DNA of 36,593 nucleotides from Candidatus Omnitrophota bacterium (GTDB taxonomy: Bacteria > Omnitrophota > Gorgyraeia > Zapsychrales > JANLHA01): NCBI GenBank assembly GCA_023143685.1, contig JAGLHE010000084.1, forward strand, positions 1 through 36,593. Direction: 5' to 3'. Numbering within the stretch: the stretch's first letter is position 1; each line of letters starts with the position of its first letter. Made by a program: the position numbers and the translations under genes. The notes under the pieces are model-generated. The model did no database searches, had not been told where the DNA came from, and was given only the letters and a program-made list of their open reading frames with translations. Below are positions 1 through 12,100 of this stretch, piece after piece.

Positions 1-129
1 TTTTCGCTTAGCCTTTTTAGAATTAAATTCTTCAGGGCCTAAAATACCCGCTGTTGGCCCAATAGAATTTAATTGCGTCGCCAGTTTATAATACGTCTCA
101 ATTATTCTATTAACCGCAACACGACTGTA
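1..129 (-). other. C-terminal tail after the LOG domain, lysine-rich at the window edge
   Basis: After the LOG fold the sequence continues as a helix (NRIIETYYKLATQLNSIG) and then a Gly/Pro segment ending GPEEFNSKKAKRK at the edge. No stop is visible. A short basic tail would be a natural protein end, so the true stop may lie just beyond base 1, but further domains cannot be excluded. Confidence 0.5.
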
Positions 130-3100
130 ACCTTCTGCTTGATTTTCACCTAAAAGTCTTGCTTTTTTAGCATAAGACAAGACTTCATCAATAGAGTCTG
201 CCAACACGACTAACTCCTCTAATGGTTTTTGAAAATCCCCTCTCTTTTCTCCATCTTTCAGCCAGTTATAAATTTCTCCATAAAACTTTTTGTCGTATAA
301 AATAACAGGCCCGCTCTTAAAAGGCTGTTTGTCCTTTATCACCACAACTTCAAACAATTCATCCAGTGTTCCAAACCCGCCCGGCATACAAATAAAGACT
401 TGGGATAATCGAATAAAGGCAAGCTTCCGAGGGAAGAAATATTTAAATGTAACCGGTATACTGATATACGGGTTGCCTGATTGCTCATTTGGCAACTTAA
501 TCAATAACCCAATGGATGGTGTGCCTTCCAGGAAAGCACCTTTATTCGCTGCTTCCATAATTCCAGGGCCGCCGCCGCTCACAATAGCAAAACCAACGCG
601 TGCAAGAGCCCTTGAGACTTCCACTGTTTTCTTGTAATAACGATGTCCTGGATCCGTGCGCGCAGAGCCAAAAACAGTAGCTGCCTGGCCTCCGGTTATA
701 CGAATCAACCGGTTCATCAACCTCATCTCGCGAAGAGATGATCGCATAAAACCATAACTCAATATCGGTGAAAACAGCCGCAAGTAACTTGCATTTTCAC
801 CTTCATCTGTGTTTATTTTCTTACTTCCGCTCTCAGATAATGGTTCAACGGTATTCCTGTCTAGGTCCAAATAATACATACTTGACCAACAATACTCATG
901 AAAACTTGCTTTAACTTTTTGCTTAAATTTTTCACGCACAAATTTTCTGCCAACAAACAAGATATTTCTTCCTTTCAAGCAGGCATAATGAATTTTCTCT
1001 TTTCCTTTAAGATCAGCATATCGAATATAGAAAATCGGCCTGACTCTCTGCCCTTTTTCAAGATGTTTAGCTTGTTCCTCGTCAAAAATCTGCACCGCTA
1101 TCTGGAAAATATTTTCTTGCAGTGTTTTTAATTGCACTTCCGAAATCTGATGACTTTCAAATGCTTTTATGAACGCAAACTCAAGTCGATACGCAATTTT
1201 TGTTAACCGTCTGATATTTTTAAACCGATAATGAGGAAAAGACAGAGCTAACATACTATAAGTAAACCCTCCCCACATCGGTAGAAGAACCCACAATGAA
1301 GACCAAGACCAAACACAATCAAACGAAATATGCGGATATTTTCGATATTGGAAATACGCTATTAAAGCTAGTCGCATAATTCCGCCCGTAAACCAAAACG
1401 GAATACTCGCGATCCCGCCTAACGCGGAATACCCGGCAATAACGCCGCCGCCGATTGTTATCACACATCCACTATATTTAATAATTTCAGAAGCGAATTT
1501 AATTTTAACGAAAGCCCATTTTAACTGATTATATGCATCGCGGCATTCTACAGAAACCGAGGCCTCATGCTTCGTAGCAAAGTTAAGAAGTTTTGTAATA
1601 TCTCGGTGAGAATAAAGACGTAACCGTTTCATCATCCGAACAGTCTTTCGGAATAATCGATAAATACGGAATTGAACAACTTCCAAATGGTTTAATATAG
1701 GGAAAGCAGAGCCTTTAGAAAGGAAAACAAGGACTGGTGCGGGATCAAAATTATCTTTTTCTGAAAGTATATAATATTGATTAAAGAATGCGCCTTTGCT
1801 GTACGTTAGCGGACCGGCACGCAAAAGGCCTGACTTAACAGCATTTTTTAAACGTTGATTTAACCTGTCAGCTTTCTTTTTGCGGAAAACAGAAGCATTA
1901 AAACTCTCAATATACTTAACAACAGGATGATTCTTTTGAATTTTTCTAAACTGTTCAATTTGCCCTGATGTAACTACATCCATAACTTCCTTTTGAGCCC
2001 GTTCTTCAGAAGCCCCCGGCTTTTTCCAAACAACAGCTTGATCATTCATCGCACTGTGCTTTACAGGCGAACTGCTTTTTGTCGGTTCAAAAACAGGGTT
2101 TGAGGAGTTTTCCTGGCTTTCCGCAAGAACCTGCCTGAAGATCCCTTGCGTTTTGCCGGCTGAGAAATCAACATGCTGTTCTTGTTGATACCGTCGAATT
2201 TCCATTTTTCTTAATGTTACATTATCTTTTCTGACCAAACCTCTTTCACGGGCAGCCGCAACCAATACTTTATAAAAAACTCGTTTAACTTTTTCGGGTA
2301 TAGCTTCTGACCTTGCCATCAATTCCGGGACAAACGAAACTATTGTTTCAAAAATTATTTTTCGTATAAATTCTCTGCTGCTAAAATCAAACTCTTCCAG
2401 GTTCTGAATACGGTCGGCAATCTTGATGATTTGCGCGGCAAACAGGATGCATTCTTTTATTTCCCTTTCATCCTGAGGCAACAACTGCTTAATCCATTTA
2501 GATTTCCCTGTTAACAATTGGTTCAAATACGCAAATTCCCGGACATGCCGATTAAAATAAAATCCCGGAGGAGCCTTGCTTAAAAGAAGAACCATATGAT
2601 ATATACAACTCCCGAATTCCTTTTGAATAACAAGAGGATCAATAAAGGTGTCTTCAACAACGTCGTGCAAGAGGGCTGCTAACAAAATATTAAAGGCCCG
2701 CATATTAAATCGTTCTAATAAAATTAACGCGACTTCAATAGGATGAACAATGTACGGCCTGCGGTCTTGCCTGTGCTCTCCCGCATAAGCTAAAACAACA
2801 AATCTCAATGCCTTTTTTAACCGTTCTTCTTCTTTCTTTGAAATATTGAAATTTTCTTTGATTTTTCTTATAAACTCATCAATTTTTTCTTTAATAATTC
2901 TCTTATCTTCCCGAACATCCTTAATAAACGATCCCAGGTTCATTTCAGCATCTAATTGTTTAGAACCTTTCGATACGATGACCGCGTTTACATACTCTAC
3001 AAGTTGTCCAATACTATCAATGTTCCACGTTGTGAGCGTATCTGTAATTCTATCCCTGTTAGCCGCGCGGTCTGCTAATTGAACTAACAGCAAGGAATGC

Positions 3101-6100
3101 AACAACCGTGGTGTAGAAATATCTTCTAAAAGCTGTCCAAAATTCTCAAAACTATATTCCCGATACATCATTTTAAATAAGCTGTCATGATGGCGAACAA
3201 GGACAACAACATCCTTAATATCTTGTTTACTATAACCAATCTTTTTCATTGTTCTTTTGGCAATACGGGCAGACTGTTCCGGGTGTTCCTTAATAGAATC
3301 TGTCTTCATCTTGCCTGCCTCATGAAAAAGGATAGCCAGCCTTACTAACCTCAAGTCAATTTCTTTGCTGTATTTGGAAAAAACGTTTTTCAAGGTATCC
3401 TGTATTTTTTTCCTCTCAAGAGAAACAGGCCTCTTCTTTACATCAACTAAAAGGACATCTTCCATTAAAAACTCCAGAGCCTTTAAAACATGGACCACTC
3501 TGGTATCCTGATATCCAGGGGTGAACGGGTCGACAAACCTTTTTAATTTTTTCCAAAACGGCAATAATTCTTCCCATTCACCACTTTGAAGAGCAGGCCC
3601 CATCTCTCTGCGCGTTGAAAGCACCTGATCTAATCGTTTCCATCCTGTTTTTTGAACTGGAGATGAACTGTTTTCTTCTTGAGATCCTGTGCTTCTTTTA
3701 AGCTTTACAATATCAACCTCTTGTTCTCCAAAATGTTTCCGTGCTTTGTGCTGAACCCTGTCCAACTTGTCTTCAATCTCATCTCTCTTCTCTAAGCGTT
3801 CCGGGGACATATCGCTCAAAAGTTCAAGAACATTATGGAACAGGGGTTGCCACGTCATAAGATTAAAATGCCTCAGCAACCATTTCATCTCTGCACAAAA
3901 ATCAAGAACATCATCAAACCTTATTTCTTCAAAAGATGCAAATCTTGACCTATCTTTATAGTCAATCCATTTAACACTCACGCCATCCCATCCGAACACA
4001 ACATTTCTTAATCCAACATCACCGTGAGCAACACCTTTTCCGTACAAGAAAGACAGCCCTTTAATCATCTGACTAATTATTTTTATAACAAAGACTTGTC
4101 TTAACGCGGGTACAGCAATCGCCATGTTATCGAATAAATCTTTCCCGCTAACCCCGTCAACATATTCAACTGTTTGATATTCCATAGCGCCTGGCACATC
4201 AGTTATGGCAATTTTATCAACACGCCATATCTGCGCGACATTTGGATGCTGTTCACCCTGAAGCATCTCCCTGAATTTTTCCGCCTCCTTATTGTTCAAC
4301 GATAAAGACCTTTTCGGAATTTTTAAAGCAACTATCTTCCGGTCAACGACATCATGTGCTTTATAAACATAAGCATTGCTGCCGCGGAAACTAATCGGAT
4401 CCTTGATCACAAGGCCCTTTTCAGCAAACATCAATCCTAATTTATAGGGAATAATATCGTCCATATAAACATTTTGATTTTGAACCATTTCAATTACCGG
4501 GCTGCTGGATTGTTCATTAAACAAGAATGTTTCTCTCTTGCCCAGGTCAACACCCATAATGACCATCTTGTCTTGAGGTAATTGCGAAATAATACGCCGT
4601 ACAATTTCATGAGACTTTCGCCCTTCATAAATAAGATTGTTTCGTTTTTTAGACAATAAAACCTGTATAGTCTTTAATAACTCGGGATGATAGCTGTATC
4701 TCTGGAAAACACTTCCTGCAAATCTACCACTCAATGTATCCCCTCTTATCCTCGATACAAACTTGCGGCCATGTTTTTTGCGAACAGCTTGTTGGATCAA
4801 TTTTGCCAAAGGTTCTTTTCCGCAGGATTCCGGGCCATCCAGAACAACGAGCAACCGCTGTCCGCTGTTTCCTGAAACAGCTAAATCTGATACAGACTGG
4901 ATAATTTCTTCCCACCATGAAGAATGTTGCGGCCGCCATTTCCAAACAATTTGTTTATTTCCGGAGAACCAAACCGGTGAAGAAGAGTTTTTGTGCTCTT
5001 TGGCAATATTTACAAACAAAGCCTGAGGATTCGTCCTCGGAAGATGAGCAAGATACGCCTCAACCAGATCGTGGTTTCTGTTTCGCAACGATGCTTCAAA
5101 AATCCGGGAAAGTATATTATTAACATCCCTGTCAATTACCCTTTTAAGATTTCCGTTTATTTTTGCGCCTAAAAATTTCTTTAATACCGGGACATTCACG
5201 GTTTTTGCCTCGTTACAAACAATACCGACATACTCTTCCCTCTTATGTTGAGGAAGAGCCATCCAGCTCTTTATCGTATAAACAATCGCCGAACCATGAG
5301 GCGTAATGTTGTCGCGTAATATTCCCTTAATTTTATTGTTATTCATAAGGTCCTGAACTGTCTTATGTAAATCAAATGTTTGAATTTTATACGGCGCCTT
5401 CTTTTGAAAACGCATAATTTCTTTTAAAAGCTTTTTCTTAGAAATATTCCTTTCCGCAAACCAATGGTATGACCTGAACACTTCCGTATAGGCACTTAAG
5501 AAATCAAGAAGCATAAATGTTTCGAGCAGCTGAAGAACCTTATATTTATTAACATAAATCTCTTTTGGTCCTTTTGAAACATACGGCAACTCTTTATAAA
5601 GCGGATCTGTAAAAATCAAAGATGGTGAATGGTGGTACCGCACAAGCAGCAACACGACTTTCGACTCTTTGACAATTCTTCTACGCATTAATTCCCCGAT
5701 TATTCTTATCGAATACTCTGGATGCACTCGGACAGAACCAATCTCTTCTGAGTTAAGCCTGCGCGGTGCATTAACAAGCACATTAATATCGGGGACAATC
5801 TTTCCTATATCATGAAGGGCGGCCGCTCTTTGAAGAATAAATTGTTCACCCACAGAATGCCCGAAAATACCCTGTGATGCCCGGGCTAATTTCACAACAA
5901 TATCAGCATGCATCCGCGTAGGCACTGCGACATCCGGATACAAATCAAGCAAGCCGTTACCTTTATTTTGATTCCTCAACTCACGGACTTTTTCAAACGG
6001 ACACAACTCAAAAAGAGCCCTGCCCCCACCATACTTTGGATCAATCGGTGAACTGCTGCTATCTCCGGCTATTTCCTTCATGCGATCCAGCCCTTTTTCA

Positions 6101-9100
6101 AGCCTGGAGATATTAGTTATATATTTAACCTGATAGACGATCTCGAGGTCTTCATCCGAAAGGTCAAAAACCAACCCTGACTCTTTAATTCTTTGTATTA
6201 ATGGCAAGATCTGATTGATTAAATCTTTATATTTGTGCCGCTCTGTTAATGTCATAGATTTAATATCTATTAAACCACGCGTATGTTCGTGATTTGCCAG
6301 ATGAAGCAACAATGAATCATAATCAAAGAAATGATTGTCCTCGTGAGCTCCTTCCGGCAACGGCTTGCCATCTTCCCGCGACCGATGAATTTCTTCAGCG
6401 CGCTTGAGGTACCACTCAATATCTTTTACCGGTGAAGAGGATTTGTTCGTTTCTTTTGGTTGTGGATACTTTTCTTTCAACGCGTTGAGAAGTTGTGAAT
6501 ATGCAGCAACCGCGATTGTTTCATCTTTCTTCCATAACACCCAAAGCGCGTTTTCTTTCCAGTACCGCAAGACATAATCTTTAAACATCTTGTCCTGATT
6601 CATCACAACCTTAAACGCGGCAACCGCGCGCTGTGGCGCTTCGCTGAATTGCGTCAGCCTTTCAAGCAATAAATATTTCTTTGACGAATCAAATTTAAAC
6701 AATCGCCAAATCTCGCGGAGAGCCAAATCATTTTCTTTCTCAACAGCGGCAACGTTTAAAATATTAATGATATACGCCTGTAGATATCGATCTTTACCTC
6801 GAGCAATCTTGCCAAGCAAATTAACAGCGTTTGGCCAGAAGGATTGATTCGCCTCTTCCTTTAAGAACCGGCTGATTTCATCATAGAATTCTCTTCGCTC
6901 TTGCGCCTTAGAATCCCCTTGCCACCATATTGGATCAGTCTTTTGCTTATAAACCTTTTCAAGCCCTAACCACGTTTCTTTTGCCTGTTGATATACGTTT
7001 TGTTCCACGTTAAGATTTTGTGGCAGGCGTTTTGTTTTTTGCAAAATCAAATCTTTTGCACTAACCTGAATTCGAACTCTCTCTCTTTTTTCACCACGCT
7101 TCACAAAAACTTCATAGGTTTGTTTTGATCGTCTGCCCACCAATTCCTTCCATAACAATTCTCTAAAGGCCCGTTTACCAAACTCGCTAAAATACATCCC
7201 GCGCAAATTCTTAAACGGCATATTTTCAAAATACTCTGCGGGCTTACCTATCAGTTGGCCTAACTGCCTGACCATTTTATCCCGACTGATCGACGCGGAA
7301 ATATCAACGTTATGGCCTGAAACAGGATCCATAAACAACTCATCAAAGGATTTACTAAACCACATGTGATTCAAATATGTGCTATCTGTCCTGACAAACT
7401 TAACATCAGCCTTAACCTCTGGTGTTTCTTCCGCGATCAATGACGCCTGCACGCGTGTAAGGCCACGCTCAACAATTTTACGTTCGAGGACCTCCTTGAT
7501 TCCTGCCGGAATTACTGCCGACCATTTATACTCTACTGGTGAACTGCTTATCTCCGACAACAATGGTATTGCTCTATCATTACCAGAACGTTTTGCCGCA
7601 AAGACCGATTTTAACAATGTTGTTTTATCGTGTGTCTCTTCTTTAATCCCTCTCTTCTTTGACACACCTCGTGCACCTAATCCACACACTCCTGACACCT
7701 CTGGCCTTAAGACTGTAGGCGCCAGGATATTACGCACTGTTACTTCTTTATTTTCAACATGTTCTTCGATCCTCACTTCGCTACGTCCTGCCAGAGGGCT
7801 TGAGGAAGCCCTGGCAGCGAATAATGCGTTGTCATGAACTCCTGAAGATACTCCGCTGTTATATCTTTGCTCAACTAAACTATCATTATTGTGTCCTCTA
7901 AAATCTATATTCCCGTCACTGACTTTAATGCTTTCATCTTTTGTGCCTAACGACCTGACATATTTCATAATGCCCTGATCTTGCGGTGTCTTTTTCCTTA
8001 CCCCTTCTCCTGATAATCGCGCACCCAATAAAATAAACGGTATTGCTGTTACCGGAACCGCGTCATTAGATAAAGGTGTTGTATGGACCGGCAAATTCTT
8101 CTCTATATCATTCCACATCTTGAGTAAATAAATCTTCCGCGAGATCGAAGCGTAATCAACCGGCCTTTCATAATCACTTAGTTCGTCAGCAATGGAAAGG
8201 ATAATCGCAGCCTGAGCAGCTTTGCTTGCCAAATACGCTGCCCAAACAGGGTCGCTTTCATTAACTACAGAAGAAGAGGAAACTACAAAAACAGAACCAA
8301 CCGGGTTCGCATTTAGTATTTCGTGTTTCGCATTTCGGTTAGGGAGTAGTTTTGTGTTAAGATCTCTCTCTTCGTTCGAGATGACATCTATAGGTGAGGC
8401 GCTTGGAACAATAATGTTCATCAACTCAAATAATTCTTTGAGAATATATACCAGGTGTTCCCATAGAGATTTTTCTTCAGTCAGGTCAGCAAGGGAAAGT
8501 TCAATAACTCTTTGTTTCTTAGGAATGATTCTATTGATCGGAACAAACTCTTTATCAACTGTATGAACCAGAATATTCGGATCAGAAGTATCAACCTTCG
8601 TACCTCGAACCTCGTACTTCGTACTTTCTACAATCGGACTGGATGCATTAGCCCCATTAGCAGGCAGGACAACCGTAAATTTTATTCCTTTATTATCTTC
8701 ACTCTTAACATCAATTGTTCCACCAAGATTTTCTACAGCTAATTTGGCGATATCAAGGCCAACCCAATCTTCATGTAATGCTTCAGGGAGCTGCTCACCC
8801 TCTGTCACTGGAAGATCAAAGATTTTATCTATAAACTTCGAATCAATGCCGACACTTGTATCTTCAACGGAGATAATAATATTTTGAGATTCTGCTTCCT
8901 CTTCTAAAGAAACAACCACATGCCCTTTCTCTGTAAAATTCAAGGCCTTTTCAATAATGGCCTGTAACCCTATCATAAGGAATATTAACTGTTTCTTTGT
9001 TACAGCTAAACCGGCCTGTTCAAAGCGAGTCTTTAATTTCAAACCTTTCGCCTTAAACTCTTTTGCTAATCCGAAAACAATTTCTCCAAGATTTTCAGAA

Positions 9101-12100
9101 AAATCAACGTTAATCACCGTGTCCTTTTTTCCTAACCCGTTAACAACTCCTGATAATGCCACAAAATCCTGAACCCTTGACAAAAGCATCTCAATCTTCG
9201 CGTAAAGTTTTAGTTTCTCCCCATATCTTGGAGATTTTAAACCAAAAGTAGTTACGCACGTGCCGCAAGATTTACTCAGCTCTTGAAGCTTCTGTGCTTG
9301 TCGCTTAATGTTTTCAATAGCCCGAAGAATATCCTTCTCTGACCTTTTCAAAGAATTAATTTCATCTTGCATATATTTTTCTAAAAAGAGTTTTTCTAAC
9401 GCGATCCTGCTGACATTCAAAATCCGTTCCCTCTCTTGTGTCTCTTTTCCTGCTTTCTTTAGCTCCCTGCCCGCCAGAGAAAAGACTTCGTCCACCGAAA
9501 CCCCTCCCATTATTCTTTGTGTTATCTCATAAATATTTTTCTTAACAGATAAATCCGCTGTTTCTTTTCTTGATACGACCTTTTGTAACCGGCTTACTTC
9601 TTTATCAACTTTTCGCGATAAGGATTCTTTGTCCTGTTTAAGGCTTAAACTAACTGTGTTTATTTGCCGCAAGGCTTCTTCTATATATTCCATCAGCCGG
9701 CCGGCAATCTCTTTCATTTGAAACAACACTACACACGCGCCGGTATCTTGTTCTTCTATATACTGGTGATACGCACCTATTAAATCAGCTAAAATTTTCT
9801 TAACAGAATACACCGTGTGGACCAGGAACCTGAGCTCTTGTGCATACCGAACGCGTTGTGCGTCAAGATAATCATTTGTTTCATTGCGCTGCAAAGCAAC
9901 CTCTGTCATTTTAATAAACGGCTCAAGAAGCGACTTGATAATATCTTGTTCATCGCTGGATAAAAGTTCCTTGTTGATAGGCCATCTATTCATCATTATG
10001 ACAAACCATTTATTCTCCTGGCTGTGGTTAGAAACCTGGCCTGTCATATAAAGGATGTCGTCGGGATTGTCATATTTACGACGATCTTCCGCGTATTTCT
10101 CAGGGACAACACGGTTTTCAGGGCCTAATGGCTTATCAGGGCTGTATTGTTTAGATATCCTTACTTTATAATAATCCCACCAGTTCTGAGAACCTTCGGG
10201 CAACACCCCGTCTTTGGTTAATTGATCAAAATTCATCAAACGCTCAATCTGCCATAAAATTTCTGTGTTAGTCATCGGAGCCCATTGCGGCCACAAGGAT
10301 CTTCCTTCTTGCTGGCGCATAACATTCTTTATCCGCAACGCGTCCTCTTTTTCTTGAACAACATAAACACTAAGGCTGGAAATTCCCATAACAAATTCCA
10401 GCGCGTTTTGCAGTCCAAGCAAGATTTCCTCCTGGCCAGTAGTACGCAAAAGATCTTCTGCCAAACCTTTTAAAGATTCAATATTCTCAAGGTCCCCTAT
10501 CCCTTTATACGAACCCATATCATTAAATAACCGGTCAATCTTTGATATTCGGGATTCCAGGGCCTCACCAATAGTAGTCCCCTGAATTTCTTGATTAAAC
10601 AATTTATCCACATCTTCAAGCTGCTTCAATTTAACATACAAACTTTTTACAGCCTTAAAGGTTGGAAGCATCGACTCTGCTGTTTCACGGTATAGCTGTT
10701 CTTTTAACATAGTTTTTTCAGTTAAACTATAAACAGCGTCCGTCTTATACCGGGCAATAATTTCCTCAAGATCTTTTTCCATCTTGTCAACAAAATCGGT
10801 CATTTCACCTAAAATGCCAAAACCGGAAAATACTGTTTCTTCCTGATTACCTTGCTGTTTCTTCTTTAATTTTTTAACCCCATTACGAATTACGCCTCCA
10901 AAAGTTATACTAATATTCCTGACACCATGACGGATATCCCAACTTTCTTTACGTACGACTAGCTGCCCAATTACTTCCCCTGCCCTGGCCTGAATTTCTT
11001 TTGAACGATCTCTCCACATAGGGTAAAGAAGATTTAATATTTCCGGAATATTATGTATCGCTGTCCCCATATCCTTATCCCAAATGCATGCCATATCATT
11101 TAAAAACATCAACCGCACTCTCCTGTAGCGGTGATAAATAAAGGATTCCAGGATATCCCTTGTCTGTTTTTTGGCAAGTTCTTCTTCTCTCTTGTCCTCC
11201 TGAGATTTCAGAGAATAGGAAACAACTTCCCGCAAAATTTCTCTTCGTTCTTCTTCTCCCACCTCAGGATGCAGGTAGCGGTCCTTTTTACCGCTCATCC
11301 ATTGCTCTCTTGATTCTCCCTTAAGATCAACTTTAATTTGCACAACGCCATTCTCCGACGCGTCTTTCGTAACATATTGCCCGTAATCTAATGCCTCTCC
11401 TTTAATATTAATGAACGGAGCGAATATAAATTTGCCGGGCTGCCGAGCATGAATTGTCATCTTAATCCGTGTATTTTGAGAACGCGTGAAGAACCTGTCA
11501 ATCCGTGTTGACGCGCCGTTGGCATAAACCCCATTGCCGTTTTCTTGAGCATAATAAATGTCACCTGCTTCTTTATATAACTTAACCACCTTTAATTGGC
11601 CAATCTCTGCCTTTACCGGAATTTCTTCTTTTATCTTTGTACCGTCAGATTGCGGCTTCTCAATTTCATACGCGTAATATCCTTCATTATTCGGATCCAG
11701 GATAGCTTCAGCAATTACAGAGTTTACTGGACGGTCAAATATTATGTCGAAATAACTTAGAACAGGATCTTTCCTATAAACCCACGGATATTCACTAGGC
11801 AGGAAGTTGCTTATATCCTTAATTCTATAAGGCACTATCGAGAGCAATTTCTTAACTGCAGCATCTTTTTCTGCTTCCTCTGTCTCTTGCTGCAATATCT
11901 CCCAAACAACAAATTCAACCATGTTCTCTTCAGCCTCTTTAATGTCCGCGAACTTTGCAGCCAGGGTAATCAAGTCTAAAGAAAATTCTCGTCGATCTTC
12001 TTTTATATCTATAGAAGACTTTTCAAGCGCTGCCTCTTTTATAACCAAAGAAACATCATAAAATCGTCCCGCAATAACAGGCACATCCCTATACTTCTCA

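Noticed and set aside
721-780. A further SSP-type linker (LFSPILS)
   Set aside because: Only a single Ser-Pro-Ile in a hydrophobic helix-like context; lacks the preceding Ser pair and lies inside the sequence leading into the LOG fold.
6442-7533. ParB-like or DNA-binding module
   Set aside because: The opening helix-turn part suggested it, but no ParB nuclease motif (GERR) or other DNA-binding signature could be found.
7379-7837. Plus-strand open frame of 152 codons
   Set aside because: It is antisense to the giant frame, Ser/Thr/Leu-rich as expected of a shadow, without a recognisable domain. The minus strand is open here in the same frame as flanking real domains.
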